DNA of 64,000 bases from Amorphochlora amoebiformis (GCA_054601695.1 BAAHQB010000224.1:186001-250000); one strand, 5' to 3'. Positions 34,927-47,754 are shown, counted from the stretch's first letter. Notes: generated by a model not told the origin, from the sequence alone. Numbers and translations are program-made.

Positions 34927-35139
34927 AATTTATATAAGTTTAGGATTATAGTTAGGGTTAGGGTTGGGCTTAGGATCAGATTATTCAGCATGTCTTAGTT
35001 CGAGGACCATTGACTCCTAGAAAGAGTGGTGCTATAGTGTTGTTAAGGATAATAGAAGATCGTGTTGATGGGGGTGTTGAGTGCTGTTGGGGTTGGGGTT
35101 AGGGTTAGGGTTAGGGTTAAGTTTGGGGTGGGGTAGTAC

Positions 35140-35186
35140 TTCAGATGTTTGGAAGATATCATGGTCATCAGGAGTAACAATATCAC
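35140..35186 (-). CDS. Gene 2 exon: linker end
   Basis: Acceptor tatataaag, donor GTACTACCC, phase 1->0, DIVTPDDHDIFQTSE. The donor abuts a CCCTAA-like run in the transcript. Confidence 0.65.
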
Positions 35187-35317
35187 CTTTATATATATAT
35201 ATATATATTATATATATACATATTATATGTACACATGAAAAAATTAAAAAAATAAAAAATAATCTTAAAACTCTCACGTAAAATCTACCGTAATATATAT
35301 ATATATATACATTATAT

Positions 35318-35348
<31 letters not shown>

Positions 35349-35442
35349 CAAACTAAAGGAAAAAAACCTCCCCTCCCCCCACGTCTCGTTCTTGTCATCA
35401 TAACTCTTTCCCCCGAAAAAAAGAAAAAAAAAAAGAATAAAC

Positions 35443-35549
35443 CGCTCTCGTCGCTGTCATTTCTTCTGAGCGAGGGTGAGGGTAGGATAGGCTGGTGATC
35501 CGATGCAATCGACTTAGGGGTAAAGGGTGAAGATGGTCTTCCATGTAGA
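35443..35549 (-). CDS. Gene 2 exon: Ser/Pro-rich linker
   Basis: Acceptor agtgaaag, donor GTTTATTCT, phase 2->1. LHGRPSSPFTPKS through LPSPSLRRNDSDES. Contains SP/TP and an acidic RRNDSDES stretch typical of phosphorylated disordered linkers (inference). Confidence 0.68.
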
Positions 35550-35936
35550 CTTTCACTTCTAATATATATAAATATTTAGATATAGATATATTTATATATA
35601 GTTATATGTGTGTGTATGTGTAAGTATAAAAATGTGTGTAGATGTATGTATATACACGTGTACATTTAGTGTGTATGTATATATGTGTGTATATGTATAT
35701 GAATATATGTGTATACTTAATATCATAATATATATATATATGTATATATTTATTTATTTATTTATTTATATATACAATTTGCTCGTTACAAATGTGCACA
35801 TCTATCCTAAATTTGTACAATATAATACCCGTATTATATGTCTTATATATAGTACATATATAAATATATTTATATAGAATACACTATATTTAACCGTCAA
35901 AATACATTTAATTATATATATGTGTGTGTGTGAGTG

Positions 35937-35983
<47 letters not shown>

Positions 35984-36195
35984 AGTATATATACATTAAC
36001 CAATGTGAACTGTATTATATTTATGTGACATGTTACATATAAGCCTGAAATTCGTGTTAAATTGTATTTGTATATATATATATACATATGTGCGTACACT
36101 GGTCTTCTTGTATTTCCTGACCATGTATATTATATATATATATATTATATATATATATATATGTATATATATGTATGTATATATGTATATATAAC

Positions 36196-36323
36196 CCGAT
36201 AGATATCCTAGGTGCCGATCTGGGACCAATGGGAGGCGTAAGGGGTAGTTTCGACACAAGCGTCACGGGATCGGTGGAATTACTCAACTTTCGATGTCCC
36301 GCGGTTGTCCCACTGTGTTGTTC
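36196..36323 (-). CDS. Gene 2 exon: Ser/Thr/Pro-rich linker
   Basis: Acceptor tttcaaacag, donor GTTATATAT, phase 0->2. 42 codons, EQHSGTTAGHRKLSNSTD to GPRSAPRISI. Low-complexity, likely disordered, with several SP/TP sites. Confidence 0.72.
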
Positions 36324-36556
36324 CTGTTTGAAAAAAGACATTGTATTCATATATATATATATATTATATGTATGTATACATATTATTAAAAACCTATCCA
36401 ATACACATATATTGTTCAAAACCTGTAAATGGTACTAAGGATATATGTAGGAATATATGTACACATATGTATATATATATACATACATACATAAATAATA
36501 TATATATATATATATATATATAGACATACAAACATAATATATATATATATATTTAC

Positions 36557-36664
36557 CCGTTTATTCGTAGGTTTTATCCGCTTTTTCTTGAGAGAACTTA
36601 GCTTGGACAATATATGCTGAGGGGAAGCTTTTCCGTCGTTTTCGATTAGAACTTTCGCAATTCC
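36557..36664 (-). CDS. Gene 2 exon: NB-ARC to linker
   Basis: Acceptor tattttaag, donor GTAAATATA, phase 0->0. 36 codons from GIAKVLIENDGKASPQ to KKKRIKPTNKR; basic C-terminal end. Confidence 0.72.
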
Positions 36665-36805
36665 CTTAAAATATCGTTATTTTAAATTAACATTGCAATA
36701 CAATATCATATGTATATATATATATATATATGTAAATATGTATATATATATATACATATATAAGCGTATATGTATATTTATGTATGCATATTAATATCTG
36801 TATAC

Positions 36806-36887
36806 CTTGACCCTATAAAACCTAGCTGGTCTTCCATCAAGTTGTTCGATAATTTTGCGGTCATTCAAAGCAAATAGCATTGACTCC
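36806..36887 (-). CDS. Gene 2 exon: NB-ARC GLPL-like motif
   Basis: Acceptor atatatag, donor GTATACAGA, phase 2->0. Begins ESMLFALNDRKIIEQL and ends DGRPARFYRVK. LDGRPARF occupies the GLPLA/GGxPxAI position of STAND NTPases and parallels LGGNPSKI in gene 1. Confidence 0.74.
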
Positions 36888-36929
36888 CTATATATATACA
36901 TATATATACATATATGAATATATATGTAT

Positions 36930-36959
<30 letters not shown>

Positions 36960-36960
<1 letters not shown>

Positions 36961-37115
36961 ACATATATACATACGTGTGAACATGATTGCTGTAATGCGT
37001 ATGTACATATATATATTGCATATATTCTTTTATATATACACATAATATATACATATACATTTTATATATACATACATATATCTGTGCACATGATTGTTGT
37101 AATGCGTACATACAT
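36960..37115 (-). repeat. Two extra copies of an NB-ARC exon tail
   Basis: Copies at about 36972-36998 and 37082-37108 repeat the last 25-30 nt of exon 37214-37278 (SHYSNHV part), separated by (TA)n. Confidence 0.7.
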
Positions 37116-37131
37116 ACACACACACACACAC

Positions 37132-37175
<44 letters not shown>

Positions 37176-37213
37176 TATATAATATACGCTTTTTTATATA
37201 TGTATATATGTAC

Positions 37214-37278
37214 CTGTGTACATGATTGCTGTAATGCGAGGTCTCTGCTAATTCACGCATACTATTTGGATCCAGCCG
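37214..37278 (-). CDS. Gene 2 exon: NB-ARC helical motif
   Basis: Acceptor cacattaaag, donor GTACATATA, phase 0->2, RLDPNSMRELAETSHYSNHV then H. Its 3' end is duplicated twice downstream. Confidence 0.73.
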
Positions 37279-37508
37279 CTTTAATGTGAGAACAATTATT
37301 AGCATTTGGTTGTGATATTAGTATTACGTAAACGCTCAATCTGAAGTGTATGGTATATATGTATATAGGTATATATATGTATATATATATATATTATATA
37401 TATTTATATATGTACATATATATATATATATATATATATTTATTTATATGTCTATATGTATATTCATTATGTATCTATATATAAATATATGTTATATACA
37501 CAAATATG

Positions 37509-37576
<68 letters not shown>

Positions 37577-37631
37577 CATATGGTACTATGTAGAAAGTGT
37601 CCCTTGCTCAAAGTATAAACATTTCGTATGA

Positions 37632-37665
<34 letters not shown>

Positions 37666-37727
37666 AAATATTATATACATAGAATATGTACCAATTGGAT
37701 CAATAGCTTTACCGCAAAAATCGTTGC

Positions 37728-37809
<82 letters not shown>

Positions 37810-37863
37810 GGTAAATATAAATATGTATCGTATACATCACATATACAGCAAGAAGATATATAC

Positions 37864-37915
37864 CTTCAGCTCAAAAATGTGAACATTCCGCAGGCCAGTG
37901 ACACGCTCTAGGGAT
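37864..37915 (-). CDS. Gene 2 exon: NB-ARC
   Basis: Acceptor catatctag, donor GTATATATC, phase 2->0, [17 protein letters not shown]. Together with the next exon it reads HIFELKRLDPNSMREL, matching the V-x-x-L-x-PLSxxDSxxL motif of NB-ARC. Confidence 0.75.
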
Positions 37916-37934
37916 CTAGATATGTTGGATAAGT

Positions 37935-37983
<49 letters not shown>

Positions 37984-38019
37984 CATGTAGTCAGACATAC
38001 GGTACACATATACACATAT

Positions 38020-38067
<48 letters not shown>

Positions 38068-38091
38068 TTAGTGATACATACGGTATATACA

Positions 38092-38156
<65 letters not shown>

Positions 38157-38209
38157 TATACGGTATATATATATATATATATATATACATATACATATGT
38201 ATATATAGG

Positions 38210-38274
<65 letters not shown>

Positions 38275-38364
38275 TCACAAAACTATTTACACATTCTATG
38301 GCATTTAATTCACACAGTACTATTCTCATTCACGCTCTGATTATGAGTGATACATACAGGTGAG

Positions 38365-38640
38365 AGGGGGGAAAGGGGAGAGATAAAACGACAGACATAC
38401 AGAAGCAGAGAAAGGAGAAATAGAGAGAGGGAGAGAGACAACAAGGGAAAAGAGGGAGAGGAAGAGAGAGAGATTGGGGGATAGAAATCGGTGAAAAAGA
38501 GGAAGGGAGAAAGGAATACGAGGAAATTCAGAGACAGAGAGCCAAAACTGACAAAAAAGAGAGAGAGAATGAGCGAGACAGAGAGAGAAATATTGAGAAA
38601 GAAATGAGAGAGAAAGAGAGAGAAAGAAATGTATAAATAT
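38365..38640 (+). repeat. GA-rich tract
   Basis: gagagag and aaagag runs; a second smaller one at 38785-38840 ends at the donor of exon 38848-38931. Confidence 0.88.
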
Positions 38641-38847
38641 ATATATATATATTATATATATATATATATGTATATATATACATATATTATACATATATAT
38701 CTATATAGAGACGAGATAGAGGAAAGAGAGCGCAAATTCAAATAGAACTCTTGACTGAAAAATTAAATGTATGGGAAGAAAAAAATGAGAAAACGAGAGA
38801 GAGAGAGAGGGACAAAGAGAGAGAGAGAGAGAGAGAGATAAAGATAC

Positions 38848-38931
38848 CCTTGATCGGATATAGTGAGAAGAAACGATGCTTTTGGATTGACTTCCACAAT
38901 CGATGCAAGTGTGTTCACAAGAAGACTCGAT
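38848..38931 (-). CDS. Gene 2 exon: NB-ARC sensor strand (LLTTR-like)
   Basis: Acceptor ttgtacag, donor GTATCTTTA, phase 2->2. Begins SSLLVNTLASIVEVNP and ends SFLLTISDQ. SFLLTISDQ corresponds to the RxLLTTR sensor strand; the usual Arg is replaced. Confidence 0.72.
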
Positions 38932-39199
38932 CTGTACAATATATACGCGTTTATGTATACGTAAATAATCGCCGTTTCACATAAAGCTTTGCCTCTGTCT
39001 TTTTACTCCCTTTCTCTCTCATTTTTGGAGTTATTATATATATACATATGTATATATATGCATATATACATGTATATCTTGCCAATAAATGAAAACCTTC
39101 CTCTCAACCTTTCTCACTCCAATCTTGGAATGAAGAATTAATTTTGCGGCTGAATAAGAGAGATCTACACTACCTTCTTTGCTGTTTTCTCCCAAAAAA

Positions 39200-39490
39200 A
39201 GTTCCCAGTCTCTCTCTGCTTTCTCTGTCTTCTACTCTCGCTCCCTGCTCTCTCTCTCTCTACTCGCTCTCTCTCTACCCTCTCTCTCTCTCTACTCTCT
39301 CTCTCTCTCTACTCTCTCTCTCTCTCTACTCTCTCTCTCTCTCTACTCTCTCTCTCTCTCTACTCTCTCTCTCTCTATCCATTATCTCTCTCTCGTCGCG
39401 CTGTCTTTTCTCTCTCTTCTCTCTACTCTCTCTCCTTATTATTATCTCTCTCTCTCTCGCTCTCTACTCTTTTCTCTCTCCCTCAGTATA
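39200..39490 (+). repeat. CT-rich tract with a 14-bp tactctctctctct period
   Basis: About eight tandem copies at 39260-39385. Confidence 0.9.
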
Positions 39491-39619
39491 ACCTCTTCCT
39501 GTCTGTCTAGTGTTTGTCTCCCTCTATACGATATCTGTCTCCTTCTATGCTCTCTCGCTTTCCACTGTTGCTATTTCTACACAGCACTTATAGTTTTATT
39601 TATATTTATATATATATAC

Positions 39620-39655
<36 letters not shown>

Positions 39656-39700
39656 TGATAATATAGTCGCTATTTTTGGTTCTATCTCTCTGTCTCTTAC

Positions 39701-39780
39701 TTGTGGTTGATGAGATCGTCGGCGTTGAGTAAGAGAACTAGGTATGACATGCTACGGAGGCTAGATAGCTCCGAAATAGT
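39701..39780 (-). CDS. Gene 2 exon: NB-ARC Walker B region
   Basis: Acceptor acactcag, consensus donor GTAAGAGAC, phase 0->2. Begins TISELSSLRSMSYLVL and ends NADDLINH. The stretch YLVLLLNADDLI aligns with WLLILDNADDL of NB-ARC Walker B, but the catalytic-site Asp position holds Leu, so hydrolysis may be altered. Confidence 0.72.
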
Positions 39781-39806
39781 CTGAGTGTATATACGAAATG
39801 AATGAG

Positions 39807-39880
<74 letters not shown>

Positions 39881-39891
39881 ATATGTGTGTG

Positions 39892-39942
<51 letters not shown>

Positions 39943-40154
39943 ATTTAGTAAATTTAACACATCCTTATGTATTATATCAATATTTATATGAATACATATA
40001 TATATATATATATAATATATAAGAATATATCTATATATATATATATATAAGAATATATGTATACACACACATGTATATTCGTATGTATATATTTACCTAT
40101 ATACATATAGATATACATATGTTTATGCATATACATATATATATATATATTTGC

Positions 40155-40206
<52 letters not shown>

Positions 40207-40413
40207 GATATAAATCCTACGCAGACTAGATATTTTCGAAAGAAACAATGCAGTAATTTGCATGTAAATGTATATATATATATATATATATAAATAATAT
40301 ATATGAATACACATATGTATATATATATGTATATATGCAATATATATACATATATATACATACACATATATATGTATACATGTATACATACATATATATT
40401 TATATATATATAT

Positions 40414-40528
<115 letters not shown>

Positions 40529-40672
40529 ATTTATATATACATATATATGTATATATATATGTTAGGTACTGCATGCTGCTACTTAAAAATTCCAAGATAT
40601 TCTTAGTATCAATATTTTACTCTAAATATTTAAATATTATACTTAGTTATACAAACAATATATATATATATA

Positions 40673-40719
<47 letters not shown>

Positions 40720-40949
40720 ATATAGTATGTCGAATGTATATATATATATAATATATATATATATATATGTATGTATATATATATGTGTGTATATATAATA
40801 TTTATATGTATAAATATATGTATGTATGTATGTGTTATATATGTATATATATATATGGATATATATATATATATATACATATATATGTTATATATATATA
40901 TATGTGTATATATATATTAATGTACATATACGTAAAGTCAGTTATTTAC

Positions 40950-40981
40950 CTTGGGCGGAGCTACCGGGGCAAGTCCGGAGC
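40950..40981 (-). CDS. Gene 2 exon: Pro-rich
   Basis: Acceptor atatatag, donor GTAAATAAC, phase 1->0, [10 protein letters not shown]. Confidence 0.52.
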
Positions 40982-41184
40982 CTATATATACCATTATATA
41001 TATATATATATATTATATATTATATATATATATATATATATAATTATATATATATACATATGTATATACATATGTATACATATATATATATACATATAGA
41101 TAAATACATTTATACATATATATATATATATACATATATGTCTGCACATATATTCATGTAGATATCAATATAGAATGATATAAC

Positions 41185-41233
41185 ATGTGAATATGGGGCA
41201 TTTTGAGCCTCCTTTGGCGTCATTACAAGCACC
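41185..41233 (-). CDS. Gene 2 exon: NB-ARC
   Basis: Acceptor catgctaag, directly after a CCCTAA array in the transcript sense; donor GTTATATCA. Phase 0->1 gives GACNDAKGGSKCPIFT and joins the next exon; phase 2->0 gives VLVMTPKEAQNAPYSH. Confidence 0.5.
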
Positions 41234-41247
41234 CTTAGCATGTTTCA

Positions 41248-41325
41248 GGGTTAGGGTTAGGGTTAGGGTAAGGCTTAGGGTTAGGGTTAGGGTTAGGGTT
41301 ATTGCTAGGGTTAGGGATTGGGTGA
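41248..41325 (+). repeat. TTAGGG array
   Basis: About ten units, immediately 5' (transcript sense) of the acceptor of exon 41185-41233. Confidence 0.88.
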
Positions 41326-41570
41326 GAGTTGGATTACTTCTACGGATAATGAAGGTATATATATATATAGAATATATTTATATATATATATATATATATG
41401 TATACATGAACAAATAATATCATTGGCAGAGACAGTTCCTTGTCATTATATTGCGCATGTATATGTATGTATTTAATGAATCTAAATATGCATACATACA
41501 TATGCATGTATGTTTGTTTATATATATATATATATGTGTGTATATAGAAAATATATGTATGTATATATAC

Positions 41571-41612
41571 CTATCGAACGAATGATACAATCGGTGAAAG
41601 CCTTTTGTTCTT
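41571..41612 (-). CDS. Gene 2 exon: NB-ARC
   Basis: Acceptor atcatatag, donor GTATATATA. Phase 1->1 gives [13 protein letters not shown], phase 2->2 gives [13 protein letters not shown]; the frame is not settled by its neighbours. Confidence 0.5.
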   Translation of the reverse strand, partial: KNKRLSPIVSFVR

Positions 41613-41617
41613 CTATA

Positions 41618-41658
<41 letters not shown>

Positions 41659-41661
41659 CAC

Positions 41662-41752
<91 letters not shown>

Positions 41753-41829
41753 CGTATGTACATATATCAAGGAAATACACATCATATGTACTAATGTAAA
41801 TTTATAACTATCTACACACATTTGTATAT

Positions 41830-41888
<59 letters not shown>

Positions 41889-42161
41889 AAATGTATATAT
41901 GAGAATATGTATATGCACATATGTGTATGTAGTATATTATACATTCGCTATGTAGAATATATGAGGAAATATATATTTATGTATATATTTAAAAAATACA
42001 ACTACATATCTATTTCACAATATACACACACATGTAGATACACATACACATATACATATATATATATATCTATATCTATATATATATATGTATAAATGTA
42101 TATATGTATATATATATATATATGTATAAATGTATATATGTATATATATATATATATTCAT

Positions 42162-42210
<49 letters not shown>

Positions 42211-42302
42211 GTATACAATAATTAATGTATAAACTATCACTATACTAATAGATACATACATATATACATAAAAATATCACTATATGTATACATACATTTA
42301 TA

Positions 42303-42344
<42 letters not shown>

Positions 42345-42363
42345 TATATATATATATATATAG

Positions 42364-42415
<52 letters not shown>

Positions 42416-42422
42416 TATATAC

Positions 42423-42455
42423 TCGATTTTGCAGATGAAACTCCCAGCGACGATC
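42423..42455 (-). CDS. Gene 2 exon: NB-ARC
   Basis: Acceptor attctatag, donor GTATATACC, phase 0->0, [11 protein letters not shown]. Confidence 0.55.
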
Positions 42456-43062
42456 CTATAGAATATGGATACATTATATAATATATATATATACATATAT
42501 ATATATATATTATATGATATCTATGATACTAATTTAGACAACAAAAGTGCAACTATAGCAAATGCCGACTATGGTTGTATTATTACACAATGCAGAAATA
42601 CTGTGATAGGGAACTATTAAAGGTCACGAATGGTTGGGAAGCAAAGAAGAATTGAGACGGGTAGGGTTAGGATTAGGATTAGGGTTAGGGTTAGGGTTAG
42701 GATTAGGGTTAGGGTTAGGGTTGGGTTAGGATTAGGGTTAGGGTTAGGAATAGAGTTAGCCTAAGGGTTAAGGTTAGGGTTAGGGTTAGGGTTAGTGTAG
42801 GGTCAGAGTTAGGGATAGGGTTAGCCTAGGGGTTTAGGTTAGGGTAAGGGTGGGGGTTAGGGTTTGGGTTAGTGTCAGAGTTAGGTGCAGCCTAAGGGTT
42901 AGGGTTAGGTATACGGTTAGGTTTGGCCTAAGGGTTAGGGTTATGTTAGGATTAGGGTTAGGGTTAGGTTTAGGGTTAGGCTTATCCTAAGGGTTAAGGT
43001 TAGGGTTACCATTAGAGGTTTTTGGCCTTGGAGAAGTCTTAAATTCAGATGAAATGTTATAC

Positions 43063-43111
43063 TCGGATGAGATTTTGTATTCCGTCATAACCTTTGAGAG
43101 ATCAACCTCGG
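43063..43111 (-). CDS. Gene 2 triplicated exon, copy 3
   Basis: Acceptor aatatatag, donor GTATAACAT, phase 1->2, EVDLSKVMTEYKISS; the frame stays open to about 43013. The longest copy and the one followed by the left arm of the inverted repeat. Confidence 0.58.
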
Positions 43112-43183
43112 CTATATATATTTACATATATATATATATACATATATTATATATTTATATATATCTTCTATATGTATATATAC

Positions 43184-43233
43184 ATGTAAAGATTTTGTAT
43201 TCCGTCATAACCTTTAAGAGATTCACCTCGGCT
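43184..43233 (-). CDS. Gene 2 triplicated exon, copy 2
   Basis: Acceptor tcatatag, donor GTATATATA, reads AEVNLLKVMTEYKIFT (phase 2->1, or EVN.. after two extra bases). The acceptor sits 2 nt earlier than in the other copies, which would change phase if spliced in place of them. Confidence 0.55.
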
Positions 43234-43327
43234 CTATATGAACACACACACACATATGTATGTATATATGTATATATAAATATATGTATATATATACATA
43301 TTTATGCATATATATATATATATCTAC

Positions 43328-43363
43328 TGTATTCCGTCATAACCTTTGAGAGATCAACCTCGG
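43328..43363 (-). CDS. Gene 2 triplicated exon, copy 1 in transcript order
   Basis: Acceptor gtatatacag, donor GTAGATATA, phase 1->1, EVDLSKVMTEY. One of three tandem near-identical exons inside the loop of a TTAGGG-rich inverted repeat. Confidence 0.6.
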
Positions 43364-43819
43364 CTGTATATACATACACACACATATATATTTATATATA
43401 TATATATATATGTAAGAACAGAAGTGGTCTCATGATTTTTAACAGCCAAACCTAACCGTAAACCTAAACCCTAACCCTTAGGCTGCACCTAACTCTGACC
43501 CTAACCCAAACCCTAACCCCCACCACCCTTACCCTAACCTAAACCCCTAGGCTAACCCTATCCCTAACTCTGACCCAACACTAACCCTAACCCTAACCCT
43601 AATCCTAACCCTAACCCTAACCCTAACCCTTAGGCTAACCCTATTCCTAACACATAATTATAGTAATCAAAGAAACAAATAACTCATAACCTGTTCCTAT
43701 GACACACAATGCATATGAAGACGTATACAGAAAACAAAACACACGTGTCTCATAACATATTTGATTGAGTGTTTGGCATTTTCATACACACAGAGATATA
43801 GCTGCGAGAAATAAATATA

Positions 43820-43965
43820 TCTCATAGACATTCTTTGGGTGCACATGGAAATATACATACATGGGATAGACAGTGATTATATTCAGACACAGAGATAACG
43901 GTGAGAACAAGATATGAATCATAGACATTTTTGGTGCGCATGGAAAAATACATACATAGAGATGG
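43820..43965. repeat. Two-copy direct repeat
   Basis: atagacattctttgggtgca...catggaaatatacatacat at 43825 and a close copy at 43921. No exon seen in 43660-44140. Confidence 0.7.
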
Positions 43966-44095
43966 AAGAGGGGATAATATTACATTCTATGTAATGTAGT
44001 AATGATATATGAATGGATATATGTATGTGTATATGTGTACATGTATATATATATATATATATATACACATATATATACAAATATAAATATGTATG

Positions 44096-44145
<50 letters not shown>

Positions 44146-44328
44146 TATAGCCAAACCTGTGGCGTCGAGCAATGAACATATATATACTTATACACATACA
44201 GGAGAAGCAACAGAATAGCTTACATATTCCTCAAACAGCAACACACATATGAATACATCTATGGACAGAGAGGAGAAAAACAAATCTCATCGCCTGTTTC
44301 GTGAAATATATAAGCAAAACATGCTTAC

Positions 44329-44384
44329 AGATATCACGGAGACCGACATAGAATGAGACCGAGACAGAATGAGACCCAAAATAT
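44329..44384 (-). CDS. Gene 2 exon (tentative)
   Basis: Acceptor tgttacaag, consensus-like donor GTAAGCATG. Phase 2->1 gives [18 protein letters not shown], phase 1->0 gives [18 protein letters not shown]. The first joins the following exon in phase. Confidence 0.45.
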
Positions 44385-44443
44385 CTTGTAACATGTTTTA
44401 CGCAGGAAGTAACTTTGAATATACACACATGTATATATATGCA

Positions 44444-44525
<82 letters not shown>

Positions 44526-44565
44526 TCTACACATATATATATATATATATATGTATGTATATATG

Positions 44566-44600
<35 letters not shown>

Positions 44601-44760
44601 GTATGTTTATGTAATATATGTCTATCTAGATAGAAGGAGCCGAGAAATATAGGATAATGTTTCAGCGAATGATGCAATACACATACATAGGGAACCTAAA
44701 ACAGACCATAACCTGCACACGGATCATAAACTGAATAGATGGGAGTTTAGGCATCATAAC

Positions 44761-44805
44761 CTGTACGATGGAGTGATGGGCCGGCTCGTTCAAGGAGATA
44801 TTGTA
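44761..44805 (-). CDS. Gene 2 exon: NB-ARC, after P-loop
   Basis: Acceptor gtatgcag, donor GTTATGATG, phase 0->0, [17 protein letters not shown] is followed by Y if joined directly to the P-loop exon, so a small exon may be missing. Confidence 0.58.
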
Positions 44806-44827
44806 CTGCATACCGACAGAAACGAGA

Positions 44828-44865
<38 letters not shown>

Positions 44866-44979
44866 TATATAAGTATATATGTATAGTTATATATGTCTGA
44901 ACAACTAATATATATGTTTATATGTGTATATATATATATATATAATATATGTATATAAATATATATTATACATATATAA

Positions 44980-45038
<59 letters not shown>

Positions 45039-45152
45039 TATTATGTATATATATATATATATATACATATTATATATACACATACACATACACATACACA
45101 TAATACACACATATATATTCACATTTATGTAAAAATACATAATATATATATT

Positions 45153-45232
<80 letters not shown>

Positions 45233-45462
45233 CAATTTTTGTGCGCGTGTATATGCGTTTAGTTGGATAATATATATATATATATATCTATATATATATA
45301 TATATATGTATATGTATACATTTTTGTAAAAATACATACGAATACATATACATATGTATGTGTGTATATGTATATATATATATATATATATATTTATTTA
45401 CATATTACATACACATACACATATATATATATGTATACATATATACACACACATACATAAAC

Positions 45463-45499
45463 CTTTCCAACACCTCGAGGCCCCAAGACAGCGCAAATC
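45463..45499 (-). CDS. Gene 2 exon: Walker A / P-loop
   Basis: Acceptor acatgaatag, donor GTTTATGTA, phase 2->0. Encodes [12 protein letters not shown], a textbook hydrophobic strand plus GxxGxGK P-loop; the usual S/T would come from the next exon. Binds nucleotide phosphates in NB-ARC/STAND ATPases. Confidence 0.78.
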
Positions 45500-45533
45500 C
45501 TATTCATGTATATCATAGTTTATGTATATATTA

Positions 45534-45570
<37 letters not shown>

Positions 45571-45714
45571 CACATTATAAATATCAATATATACATTTAT
45601 ATACGTATATATGTATGTATTCAGTGTATTCTAAAGTATTCTAGAATTATTGATAATGGTTCCGGAGTATAAGATTACAAGACGTCCTTCTTCGCCTCGT
45701 TTTAATCAGTGAGC

Positions 45715-45815
45715 ATATATTACCGGGTACTGTCTGACCTACCGGTTTTCACCGGTGAGAGATTTCTCGAGATTACCGAGATGTCTTAGAGAGATTATCT
45801 ACAATCTTCAGATCA
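45715..45815 (-). mobile_element. Possible LTR remnant
   Basis: The minus strand holds ctcggtaatctcgagaaatc and acccggtaatat, reminiscent of the gagatctcc/accgggtag part of the older LTRs. Short and diverged. Confidence 0.25.
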
Positions 45816-45840
45816 TATATTCATATTTCTTTATATTATT

Positions 45841-45901
<61 letters not shown>

Positions 45902-45963
45902 CTTTGGCTGAGTCCTTTCATGACCTTTATGTTGTTTTACAACGTATATGTGAAATATATACA

Positions 45964-46000
<37 letters not shown>

Positions 46001-46002
46001 AG

Positions 46003-46059
<57 letters not shown>

Positions 46060-46145
46060 ATATTTATATATATATAGTTATATATATTATAAATGTAGAT
46101 ATATACTTCATGTATGCATGTATAACATACATATAGTATAAGTAC

Positions 46146-46198
46146 CTAGAGAGCTCCCCTATACTTGATTGTACCTCATTCAACATCCGATGTAACAT
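46146..46198 (-). CDS. Gene 2 exon: NB-ARC, before P-loop
   Basis: Acceptor acatgtag, donor GTACTTATA, phase 0->2, MLHRMLNEVQSSIGELS, running in phase into [12 protein letters not shown]. Confidence 0.72.
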
Positions 46199-46213
46199 CT
46201 ACATGTATGATAT

Positions 46214-46247
<34 letters not shown>

Positions 46248-46623
46248 ATGTATTATATTTATATGTATGTATAGAAATTTATGTATATGTATATGTATGT
46301 ATATATATATATATATTATGTATACTTGACATGTACATACATATATATGTGTATGTGTATACATACACATACATATATACATACATGTATGTGTGTACAT
46401 ATGTGTATGTATATAAAATAATATGTTATGCATACATGTACATATACATATGTGTACTATCAATACAAATGTGCATGTGTATATGTGTATATATATGTAT
46501 GTGTGTGTATACTTTATATTATATGCACACATGACATACATGTACACATGAATATATTTTATATATCTAAAAAACCATGTGAACAAATCGATGGCGGGGG
46601 AATTTATGCAATACATATATGTA

Positions 46624-46680
<57 letters not shown>

Positions 46681-46727
46681 AATATATATGTATTTCTTAC
46701 ATGGATATGTATACAAAATATGTGTAC

Positions 46728-46792
46728 CTTAACAAGATTATAAGTCGGCAATAATCGCGATTGCAGTGTCACTGTAGCTGTTTCAGATTTTT
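46728..46792 (-). CDS. Gene 2 exon: NB-ARC entry
   Basis: Acceptor ttcgtctag, donor GTACACATA, phase 1->0, KSETATVTLQSRLLPTYNLV then K. YNLVKMLHRML aligns with the GRxxExxxVVxxL stretch before the P-loop in STAND NTPases. Confidence 0.68.
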
Positions 46793-47186
46793 CTAGACGA
46801 AATTGACCTTGACATATACATAGTTACATACATGCATGTGTATATATTATGTGTGCATATGTGTATGTATGTATGTATTCATATGTGTATGTATATATAT
46901 ATATATATATATATATAAATGTGTGTGTACACATATATAAATATGTACATATAATATATATATATGTGTATATATATGCATGTATGTATATATATAATAT
47001 ATATATATTACATATATTATGTATCTCCATATATAATTATGTGTATTATATGTATGTTCACATATACCTATTAAACTATCAGTATTTTATATGTATGTAT
47101 GTATTTATATAGGTACATCTATGTATAGTGTAATTGTTTTGCCACAGAGTTGATAGTGTTAGTAATGGAGACCTATTTTGTATCCG

Positions 47187-47234
<48 letters not shown>

Positions 47235-47244
47235 TATATATTTG

Positions 47245-47287
<43 letters not shown>

Positions 47288-47330
47288 TATATATATATAT
47301 ACATATATACATATATACGTACAAATGTAT

Positions 47331-47376
<46 letters not shown>

Positions 47377-47420
47377 CATACAGACAATACATATACATAT
47401 ATATATATATATATATATAC

Positions 47421-47486
47421 CTAGAGCAGGCTTTGTAGACTTCGAATTCTCATTTGAGTTGATGTGCGAAAAATTCGGAAATATAG
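47421..47486 (-). CDS. Gene 2 exon: Asn/Ser-rich connector
   Basis: Acceptor agtgatcaag, donor GTATATATA, phase 1->1, beginning [15 protein letters not shown] and ending STKPAL. Confidence 0.6.
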   Translation of the reverse strand, partial: LYFRIFRTSTQMRIRSLQSLL

Positions 47487-47754
47487 CTTGATCACTCGAG
47501 GGTTTTTCTAGGAGAATAGATTATATAATTACGAATATCTAAGAAATACGAATAGATGTCTAGTTTTGTTACGAATAGGTTATGAATACCAATAGATTGC
47601 ATACATAGGTTAAGCGTTAAAAAATTAGCTATGATCACGAATAAGGCATGTATTCTACAAATATGTTATCATTACGCATATATGTCAGGATTCAGAGGTC
47701 GGCTATGCTACCCGAATAAGACGAAATTTCGAATAGTTTATGATTATGAATAGA

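Larger units (their letters stand above)
34190..35125. repeat. Mixed-orientation TTAGGG/CCCTAA sequence around exons
   Basis: CCCTAA-like blocks at 34228-34245, 34320-34440 and 34720-34795, and TTAGGG at 34948-34970 and 35091-35122, interleaved with exons 34569-34724 and 34800-34882. The flank attattcagcatgtct near 34982 also occurs inverted at 33180. Confidence 0.75.
42661..43655. repeat. TTAGGG-rich inverted repeat enclosing triplicated exon
   Basis: Left arm about 42741-42935 (TTAGGG) and right arm about 43445-43650 (CCCTAA) match over about 190 bp including variants such as gcagcctaagggtt / aacccttaggctgc. The loop of about 510 bp holds the three EV(D/N)L.KVMTEY exon copies. Confidence 0.82.

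Noticed and set aside
39144-39658. Ser/Leu-rich open frames over CT tracts (also at 2613, 9413, 15600, 16052, 47744, 63154)
   Set aside because: Low-complexity pyrimidine or purine tracts; no start context, domain or splice support.
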